Shown piece by piece: positions 6,450 through 13,300 of a DNA stretch of 16,190 nt; position 1 is the stretch's first letter, and each line of letters begins with the position of its first letter. The notes under the pieces are model-generated. The model did no database searches, was not told the origin of the DNA, and saw nothing but the letters and a program-made list of their open reading frames with translations. This stretch comes from an uncultured Eubacteriales bacterium (GTDB lineage: Bacteria; Bacillota; Clostridia; Oscillospirales; Acutalibacteraceae): NCBI GenBank assembly GCA_934444695.1, contig CAKSDF010000029.1:1-16190 (forward strand). The letters run 5' to 3'. A program made the translations under genes and the position numbers.

Positions 6450-6874
6450 AGATACTTGTTTTAAACGGTCCCAACATCAATATGCTGGGCATTCGCGAGC
6501 CTGACATTTACGGAAGCGAAACCTACGACGACCTTTGCGAAAAGATAAAAAATTATGCCAAAGAAAAGGGCGTTGAGGTAAAGCTTTTCCAATCCAATCA
6601 CGAGGGCGACCTTGTGGACGAAATACAGGCGGCATACGAGGAATTTGACGGCATAGTCATCAACCCCGCCGCATATACCCACACAAGCGTGGCGCTGCTC
6701 GACGCCGTTAAGGCTGTGGGCATTAAAACTGTGGAGGTGCACATTTCCGACGTCAGCGCCAGAGAGGATTTCCGCCAGATAAGCTACATAAGAAAGGCTG
6801 CCGTCGCCACCGTATCGGGACTGGGTACAGACGGATATTTAAAGGCCATGGACATTCTTATGGAGGGATTTTGA
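6446..6874 (+). CDS. aroQ: 3-dehydroquinate dehydratase, type II
   Basis: This enzyme dehydrates 3-dehydroquinate to 3-dehydroshikimate. The 142-residue length is typical of the small dodecameric type II enzyme, which is unrelated to type I AroD. It shows NGPNINMLGIREPDIYG (7-23) with catalytic Arg17 and Tyr22, QSNHEGDLVDEI, NPAAYTHTSVAL (73-84) and EVHISD (97-102) with the catalytic His. The ATG overlaps the aroE/aroK stop by 4 nt, and GAGG (6432-6435) is the likely ribosome site. Its stop overlaps the aroA start by one base. Confidence 0.96.
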   Translation: MKILVLNGPNINMLGIREPDIYGSETYDDLCEKIKNYAKEKGVEVKLFQSNHEGDLVDEIQAAYEEFDGIVINPAAYTHTSVALLDAVKAVGIKTVEVHISDVSAREDFRQISYIRKAAVATVSGLGTDGYLKAMDILMEGF

Positions 6875-8088
6875 TGAAAGCGGTATTTTCCCCATCGGCA
6901 CCCTTCGGTAAAGTCAGCGCCCCGCCATCCAAAAGTATGGCTCACCGATATATGATATGCGGCGCGTTAAGCGACCAAAGCAGGGTCGATAACATTGCCA
7001 AAAGCGACGATATAGAGGCCACCGCAAGATGTTTGAAAGTGCTTTCGAGCCGTGTGGAATTTGAAAAAAGCAGTATTTTGCTTGGAGGACTTCTTAACGG
7101 TATAAAAAGCATTTCTTCCGCTGACGATAATGAAAAAGAAACGGTTCTCGATTGCGGAGAAAGCGGCTCGACCTTAAGATTTCTTCTTCCTCTGGCGCTG
7201 CTTTTTGATAAAGAGATAACCCTGACCGGCTCGCCGAGGCTGCTTGAACGGGGCGCGGGACTTTACGAAAAAATGTGCCTCGACCACGGTCTTTACTTTA
7301 AAAAATCAGAAAACGGAATAACCGTCAAAGGCCCGCTCAAAGCGGGAACATACACCCTAAACGGCGGCATATCCAGTCAGTATTTCAGCGGTATGCTTTT
7401 CGCCCTCTCGACCCTTGAAAAAGACAGCGAACTTAAGGTGGAGGGTGTGCTTCAAAGCCGCCCATATGTGGAGCTGACCATAAAGGCCCTTGCGGATTTC
7501 GGCATAAAAATAAAACGGATACCGGCCGGATTTTTCATCGCCGGCGGCCAAAAGTTCTTAAGTCAGGAGAAAGAGGTCGAGGGAGACTGGTCAAACGCAG
7601 CTTTCCTTTCGGCTCTTTCCGAAAAGGTGACGGTAGAGGGGCTCGACCAAAACAGCCTTCAGGGGGACAGGCTCTATCCCCAGCTTTTCAGAAATATCGG
7701 AAGCTATCAGATCGACCTTTCCAACACTCCCGATCTTGCTCCCGTGCTTTTTGCTATGGCTGCCCTTAAAGGAAAAGGCGATTTTGTCGGTACAAAGCGG
7801 CTGAAAATAAAGGAAAGCGACCGCTCCAATGCCATGAAAACCGAGCTTTCGAAATTCGGAATAAACACGGTCGTCTACGACGACAGGGTGGTCATTTCGG
7901 GCGAGCTGCACGCTCCCGACAGTGAGCTTTTCGGACACAACGACCACCGTATAGTAATGGCGCTGAGCGTTCTCGCCGCAAGGGTGGGAGGAACCATAAA
8001 CGGTGCTCAGGCCGTTAACAAAAGCTTTCCCGACTTTTTTGAAAAAATAAAACAACTCAGCGTGAAGGTGAATTTAATTGAAGCTTGA
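6874..8088 (+). CDS. aroA: 3-phosphoshikimate 1-carboxyvinyltransferase (EPSP synthase)
   Basis: This enzyme transfers the enolpyruvyl group of PEP to shikimate-3-phosphate. The 404 residues carry the substrate-binding PPSKSMAHR (17-25), GESGSTLRFL (95-104), SSQYFSGML (167-175), catalytic Asp287 in PDLAP, KESDR (313-317) and GHNDHRIVMAL (354-364). The ATG at 6874 has GGAGGG (6862-6867) 6 nt upstream. A TTG three bases earlier is in frame but too close to the ribosome site. The junction with aroQ is a TGATG-type overlap, and tyrA starts 11 nt before its stop. I did not assign class I or II, so glyphosate sensitivity cannot be predicted from this reading. Confidence 0.95.
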   Translation: MKAVFSPSAPFGKVSAPPSKSMAHRYMICGALSDQSRVDNIAKSDDIEATARCLKVLSSRVEFEKSSILLGGLLNGIKSISSADDNEKETVLDCGESGSTLRFLLPLALLFDKEITLTGSPRLLERGAGLYEKMCLDHGLYFKKSENGITVKGPLKAGTYTLNGGISSQYFSGMLFALSTLEKDSELKVEGVLQSRPYVELTIKALADFGIKIKRIPAGFFIAGGQKFLSQEKEVEGDWSNAAFLSALSEKVTVEGLDQNSLQGDRLYPQLFRNIGSYQIDLSNTPDLAPVLFAMAALKGKGDFVGTKRLKIKESDRSNAMKTELSKFGINTVVYDDRVVISGELHAPDSELFGHNDHRIVMALSVLAARVGGTINGAQAVNKSFPDFFEKIKQLSVKVNLIEA

Positions 8089-8932
8089 TAAAAACCTCAA
8101 CATTCTTATAATCGGACTGGGCCTTATGGGCGGAAGCTATGCCAAGGCCTTAAAGGAAAACGGATATACCGTTAATGCCATAACAAAGGAGCAATCCGAC
8201 GCCGATTATGCCCTTGCCCACGGTTTTGCCGACAGGGCGGTAACAAACGTCGACGAGGCCCTTATCGGAAATGCCGATCTGATAATTTTTGCTCTTTATC
8301 CCCACATCTTTTTGCAGTGGATAAAGGAAAACCAACACCTTTTTAAAAGCGGAGCAATTATAACCGATGTAACCGGCGTAAAGGGATGCATTGTCGGGAA
8401 GATTCAGTCGGCTCTCCGTCCCGATGTGGAATTTATCGCCGCCCATCCCATGGCCGGACGTGAGCGCAGCGGAATACTTTTTGCCGATTCGTCGATTTTC
8501 AAGGTGGCAAACTACATTGTCACTCCCACCGAAAAGAACACCGAAAAAGCAATCGAGCTTTGCAAGGCTTTAGGCGAGTCTCTCGGCTTTGCCCACATTT
8601 CCGAGCTTTCTCCCGAGCGGCACGACGAGATAATCGCATTTTTGTCCCAGCTGACCCACTGCATCGCAGTTTCCCTTATGTGTTCCAGCGACGATCACGG
8701 CCTTGTCAACTATACCGGTGACTCATTCCGCGACCTTACACGCATCGCCCGCATCAACGATGAAATGTGGAGTGAACTTTTCCTCGACAACAAGCCCGCC
8801 CTTTTAAAGGAAATGAAGGCTTTTAGAGATAATTTCGATAAAATGTATGAGGCGGTGGAAAAGGACGACCGGGAGGGCCTTCGTCAAATGATGAGAACCT
8901 CCACCGAGCGCAGAGGCTGGTTTGACAGATAG
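8078..8932 (+). CDS. tyrA: Prephenate dehydrogenase
   Basis: This enzyme oxidises and decarboxylates prephenate to 4-hydroxyphenylpyruvate, the tyrosine branch. The 284 residues include the Rossmann loop GLGLMGGS (13-20), ITDVTGVK (95-102), AAHPMAGRERSG (121-132), SQLTH (190-194, conserved His) and GDSFRDLTRIA (214-224). The start is a TTG at 8078, inside the end of aroA, with GAAGGTG (8064-8070) 7 nt upstream; no ATG is suitably placed. Unlike the Bacillus subtilis enzyme, which continues into a C-terminal ACT domain, this protein ends soon after the dimerisation region. Allosteric control by Tyr through an ACT domain is therefore not expected, which leaves transcription attenuation as the visible Tyr-responsive control. 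Confidence 0.94.
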   Translation: MKLDKNLNILIIGLGLMGGSYAKALKENGYTVNAITKEQSDADYALAHGFADRAVTNVDEALIGNADLIIFALYPHIFLQWIKENQHLFKSGAIITDVTGVKGCIVGKIQSALRPDVEFIAAHPMAGRERSGILFADSSIFKVANYIVTPTEKNTEKAIELCKALGESLGFAHISELSPERHDEIIAFLSQLTHCIAVSLMCSSDDHGLVNYTGDSFRDLTRIARINDEMWSELFLDNKPALLKEMKAFRDNFDKMYEAVEKDDREGLRQMMRTSTERRGWFDR

Positions 8933-8952
8933 CATCAGGCCGCGGTTATAAA
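8922..8952 (+). promoter_or_regulatory. Possible internal promoter for aroF
   Basis: A perfect TTGACA (8922-8927) is embedded in the last codons of tyrA and is followed by TATAAA (8947-8952) or TTATAA (8946-8951) after 19 or 18 bp. The spacing is longer than ideal. If real, it would give aroF a second transcript that escapes the attenuator. This rests only on hexamer matches. Confidence 0.3.
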
Positions 8953-9050
8953 CGGCTCACAAAACACGACACACACCGCCGCGCAGAAACACGGCTTCCC
9001 CGCAGTACAGCCACACGAAACAAACTTGAGATTGAGAAGGATTTTGTCTT
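8933..9050 (+). other. A/C-rich gap between tyrA and aroF
   Basis: This is the only sizeable gap in the operon (118 nt); all other junctions overlap or are within 5 nt. The stretch 8953-9030 is rich in A and C and poor in T, with no stable hairpin and no terminator. It ends with the aroF ribosome site GAGAAGGA (9034-9041). No coding sequence is supported. Confidence 0.6.
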
Positions 9051-10085
9051 ATGAATAATATGAATTTCAAACGAAAGCTCCCCATACCTAAGGATTTAAA
9101 GGCTATGTATCCCGCAAGCGACGATATGCTTGCGGTCAAAAACGATCGTGCACAGCAGATCAAAAACATCTTTTCGGGAGAGGACGACCGTTTTATACTG
9201 GTTATAGGTCCCTGCTCGGCCGACAATCCCGTTGCCGTGCTCGATTACATATCCCGCCTTGCAAGGCTGTCGGAGCAGGTAAAGGACAAAATTTTTGTTA
9301 TTCCGAGAATTTACACCAACAAACCCCGCACCACCGGCGACGGATATAAGGGACTTCTTCATCAGCCCGATCCCGAGGCAAAACCCGATATGCTCAGCGG
9401 CATTATTGCCATAAGAAAGCTTCATATGAAGGCGCTTAAAGACTATGGCTTTACCTGCGCCGACGAAATGCTTTATCCCGAAAACCACCGTTATTTAAAC
9501 GACCTGCTGGCCTATGTGGCGGTGGGCGCACGCTCGGTGGAAAACCAGCAGCATCGCCTGACCGCCAGCGGTCTTGACATTCCGGTTGGTATGAAAAATC
9601 CCACCGGCGGAGATCTTCACATAATGATGAATTCCATAACCGCCGCCCAGCACCCACACACATTTATCTACCGCGGATGGGAGGTCGAAAGCAGCGGAAA
9701 TCCCCTCGCCCACGCCATTTTAAGAGGAAGCATCGACACAAACGGCCATTACATTTCAAATTATCACTATGAAAATCTTTTAGAGCTTTCCGATCTTTAC
9801 GAACACAGCGGGCTTAAAAACCCCTCGGTCATAGTTGACGTAAACCACGCAAACTCGGGCAAAAAGTTTATGGAGCAGATAAGAATTTCAAAGAATGTCG
9901 TCGAATCCTGCAATCTTAATTCCGACATAAGACGGCTTGTCAAGGGACTGATGATAGAAAGCTATCTTGTGGACGGAGCGCAGAAAATAAGCGATCACGA
10001 ATACGGCAAATCCATAACCGATCCCTGCCTCGGCTGGGAAAAGACCGAAAAGCTTGTACTTGACATTGCCGACTCTCTCAAATAA
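9051..10085 (+). CDS. aroF: 3-deoxy-7-phosphoheptulonate (DAHP) synthase, class I AroF/G/H-like
   Basis: This enzyme condenses PEP and erythrose-4-phosphate, the entry step of the pathway. The 344 residues match the proteobacterial/yeast-type class I enzymes rather than the ACT- or chorismate-mutase-fused clostridial and Bacillus types. Metal ligands are intact by motif: Cys55 (GPCSADN), His266 (VDVNHANSGKK), Glu303 (MIESYLVDGAQ) and Asp324 (SITDPCLGWE). KPRTT (91-95), GARSVENQQHR (159-169) and GMKNPTGGD (180-188) are also present. Several loops differ from Escherichia coli (GDGYKGLLHQPD after KPRTT; NPTGGD instead of NGTDG), so it belongs to a divergent subgroup. Feedback specificity cannot be called from sequence alone. 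The start ATG has GAGAAGGA 9 nt upstream. It is the last gene of the operon, after a 118-nt gap. Confidence 0.93.
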   Translation: MNNMNFKRKLPIPKDLKAMYPASDDMLAVKNDRAQQIKNIFSGEDDRFILVIGPCSADNPVAVLDYISRLARLSEQVKDKIFVIPRIYTNKPRTTGDGYKGLLHQPDPEAKPDMLSGIIAIRKLHMKALKDYGFTCADEMLYPENHRYLNDLLAYVAVGARSVENQQHRLTASGLDIPVGMKNPTGGDLHIMMNSITAAQHPHTFIYRGWEVESSGNPLAHAILRGSIDTNGHYISNYHYENLLELSDLYEHSGLKNPSVIVDVNHANSGKKFMEQIRISKNVVESCNLNSDIRRLVKGLMIESYLVDGAQKISDHEYGKSITDPCLGWEKTEKLVLDIADSLK

Positions 10086-10165
10086 CAGGAAAGAGGCAAA
10101 AAGTCCGGCAGACACAAGCAGCTTCAAACGGCCTGCGCATTGCAAGTCACGCAAAAAACAACCAT

Positions 10166-10195
10166 CCTGCTGCGCAAACGACATACGGCAGCAGG
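10166..10195 (+). repeat. Hairpin in the aroF 3' region
   Basis: CCTGCTGC (10166-10173) and GCAGCAGG (10188-10195) form a perfect 8-bp stem with a 14-nt loop. It has no U-tract after it, so it is not an intrinsic terminator by itself. It lies in the A/C-rich 3' untranslated region, 43 nt ahead of the real terminator, and could stabilise the mRNA 3' end. Confidence 0.4.
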
Positions 10196-10237
10196 CAGGC
10201 AAGCACCAATCAATATATAATAATATTTCAAGGCACA

Positions 10238-10288
10238 AAAGACTGTATTTAACGGGACATTGAAAGCTCCATAAATACAGTCTTTTTT
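10238..10288 (+). terminator. Intrinsic terminator of the aro operon
   Basis: AAAGACTGTATTTA (10238-10251) and TAAATACAGTCTTT (10272-10285) form a perfect 14-bp stem with a 20-nt loop. A run of six Ts (10283-10288) closes the 3' arm. It lies 150 nt after the aroF stop. The A-run on the left side means it could also act on transcripts from the opposite strand. Confidence 0.9.
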
Positions 10289-10300
10289 ATAACAAATTTA

Positions 10301-10333
10301 TAACAAAACGGGGCATCGGAAAACCGACACCCC
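10301..10333 (-). terminator. Intrinsic terminator of the GH36 protein gene
   Basis: Read on the minus strand, GGGGTGTCGG, a TTTT loop and CCGATGCCCC form a 10-bp stem that includes two G-U wobbles, followed by GTTTTGTTA. On the plus strand the same positions would be C-A mismatches, so the element folds well only in the leftward transcript. It begins 24 nt after the stop codon of the glycosidase gene. Confidence 0.8.
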
Positions 10334-10356
10334 TTGATTTTTGCTTTTCAAACGGT

Positions 10357-13300
10357 CTACGCCGCGTTTATATAAAGAATATCCGAGGAGCGAGCCGAGA
10401 GGGTCAGTTCAACCCCGCCGAGCATAAGCTCGCGTCCGGTGGCCGTTACCTTGAGGTTGGTATCGGTGGAGGTAACGGTGTAATTCTTGTCGGGCAAAAG
10501 TCCCTTAAAGCGTATGGTCTTTGTGCCGACATCGGTGCGTTCTCTGGCGTATACAATGGCATATCCCTTGTTTTGCTCGGAATTGAAGAACTCGTAGGAA
10601 AGCCAGTCGGTAACGCCGATGCTCCATTCGGTCAGCTCATAATACTGATCGTAGATAAAGTTCTGAAGTCCCGCAACCTCTTTGGAAAGGCTTGCGATCT
10701 GATTCCAGTCAACGCTTCCGTTTTCGGTGGGCACGTTGTAGATAAACTCGGTCCAGGGACGGAAGGAGCTGCGAAGGTTGTATTTACCTTCTGCGCCGGT
10801 ACCCGAAGCGCCCGAAGTGTTGGCACCGAAATAGGGCAGCCAGCGATACATTACCATAGCGCCGCCCTGCTTAGCGTTCCAGGCCGAATAAAGTGCGTCG
10901 GTGGGATGGAGGAATACCGCTCTTCTAAGCGACTGGAGGTCGTTGCGGTTACCGCCCGATGCGCAGCAGTCGATGAAATATCCGGCCTCAATAAGGTCGT
11001 CCCAGAACTTATAGTGGCCCTGAACACTGAGGTTCTCGGTTATTCCCTGTCTGTCCTCGGTGTCTCCGAGCTTCCAGTATTCCGAGGGAATGATGTTGAA
11101 GTCCTCGCGGTAGAGGTCGAAATCTGCCGCCTTGAGAATGCTTATGACGCGGTTTGTGACCCACTCTCTGGCCTCGTCGTTTCCGAGGTTGACCATATGC
11201 TGACCTGCCACGTCAAATCCCAGGGTGCCGTAGTCGGTCATCCATTCCTTTTTAAGGGTGGTTCCGTCGTCCTTAAGGTCGTTTACGTTAAGGGCAAAGC
11301 GCTCGGGCTCAAACCACAGCAGCACCTTTTTACCCTTATCGTGAGCGTTTTTGCCCACTTCCGAGAAGTCGCCGTAACGGCTGGACACCGTCCAGTTGCC
11401 GACCGCTGCCCAGGAAGAGGTGGTCTTATCGTCGTTAAAGGAGGTGGGATACCATCCGGCATCTATCCACCACCAGTTAAGGTCAACGCCCTTTTCAAGC
11501 AGATAGTTTAACTGTTCGATCTGAGTGTTCTGGTTTCCGGTTTCGTTGGTGTCCTCTCCGCCGGTAACCGAAGCACCGCGTCCGCCCTTCATTATTTCTC
11601 CGTTGTCATCCTTGCGCATATTGCAGTCGATGATCCATTTTCTCCAAAGGTTGGCCGAACGGGAAAGATCTCTGCCGCTGTATTCTACAAAAGCAACGGT
11701 GGGAGTGGCTACCCGCTCGCCGGGTTTAAGGTAGGAATCGAAGGTCTGCTGTTTTGCGGTAACGGTTGTGGTGCTGCCGTCGAAAGCGATATCCGACTGC
11801 CAGGTTCCCGACCAACCAATGGCCATAAATGTGCCGTCGCTGCCGTGCTCGACGTTGTAATAGGGGAATACGTTTTCGGTCGAACGGCCGGTGGAGGGAG
11901 CAAATGTGTATTCATCTCCCGATTTGAGATAAAGCTCCATAGGCATATAGGGAGCGGTATTGGCGTTGTTTATATCGGAATAAGATGTTCCGATATAGGG
12001 ATTTGCGCCTTCAAATGAAGCCTTTGCGGCTACGGGGTTAGTTACCTTAGCGGTATTTCCGTTGCGGCTCATTGTGTTTGAGCCGACCGAGCACTGGAGA
12101 ATTATGAGTGCGTCTCTGGTAGTGATCTCTCCGTCGCCGTTGACGTCGGTAACAAATATGTCCTCGCCCTCGGGGTTATATGTTCCAACAAAGGTCTGAA
12201 GGGCTCTGAGAGCGTCAACCGCCTCGATTTTGCCGTTCTTGTCGAGATCGCCGTAGGAAGAGGGATTGGTATAATAAATCGTCCACTCATAGGCGGCATA
12301 ATCGGGATATGCGGAAAATTCCACCGTCAGATTGACCTTGCTTTCCTTATTTACAAGGTAAACGGTGGTATTCTTCTTGCCGTAATCCTTGTCCTCGGAG
12401 GTCTCGGTTTTCATTCTTGCAAAATGCTCTGCCGACAGTCCCTCATAGGTTTTTCCGTCGAGGGTCATAGAAACCGGCAGGGTGGAAATATCGTTGATGT
12501 AACCTTCGATTTTTTCCTTGGCCTTTTGCTTTTCTTCATCGGTAAAGGAACCGGTATTGTCGGTGTTTTCTTCCGGCTCGTTCTTACCCTTTATCGAATT
12601 AAAGCAGCTTGCCGAATTACTCTCAAACACTACCGACATCTCGGGGAATGCTCCGGTATAGGTTCCGTCGGTATAAACGAAGCCGTAATCGCTCTGAGAT
12701 GCTCTTGTGCTGATGCCGTCATACACAACAAGGAGGTATTCTCCCGGCTGAGCAACCTGTTCAAGAACCACATTGAGGGCACCGCCCGAAACGGCCAGTT
12801 TGTCGTTTTTATAAATCGGTGTTGCCTGAAGCGAACGGTTGAAGGAATGGGTGTATTTATAAAGAGCAACTTCTTTTTCTCCCGAAGATGAGGTATGGAG
12901 CGAAAGCTGGGAAAATCCCTGTGCGGCCGAGAATCTCGCTGAGAAATTATACTGCGAATTAACAGCAGTGGCCGATGAAGCGGAAAATTCACTCTTTTCG
13001 TTTTTGTTGAGCGAGCTTTCCGAGCGGCAAAGTATCGGCTCGATCCAGTCTGCCGCATTGCCCGAGATTCCCTCGGTTGTAACGGCTCGAAGGGTAAGGA
13101 TCGAGGCGTTTGCCGGAATGGCTGCGGTTATAAGCTGGCTTTGACCGGGGGCCATTTCGTTAGACGAAGCAACCTGTCTGCCGTCGGCAAGAACATAGAA
13201 TCTCACGCGATTTTCGGTGTTGCCGAAATCGTCGCGTCCGACGGTTGCACGGAAATAGGTATAATCAAAATCGGAAATGTCAAAGTTAGCGTCCATATTG

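Noticed and set aside
10054..10263. 69-codon ORF at the end of aroF and beyond
   Set aside because: It starts inside aroF in another frame, runs through the hairpin and terminator, and has no ribosome site or recognisable sequence.
10573..11511. 312-codon plus-strand ORF opposite the glycosidase gene
   Set aside because: It is antisense to conserved catalytic motifs of GH36, has no recognisable domain, and is explained by codon bias of the real gene. The same applies to the plus-strand ORFs at 13141-13884 and 14041-14937.
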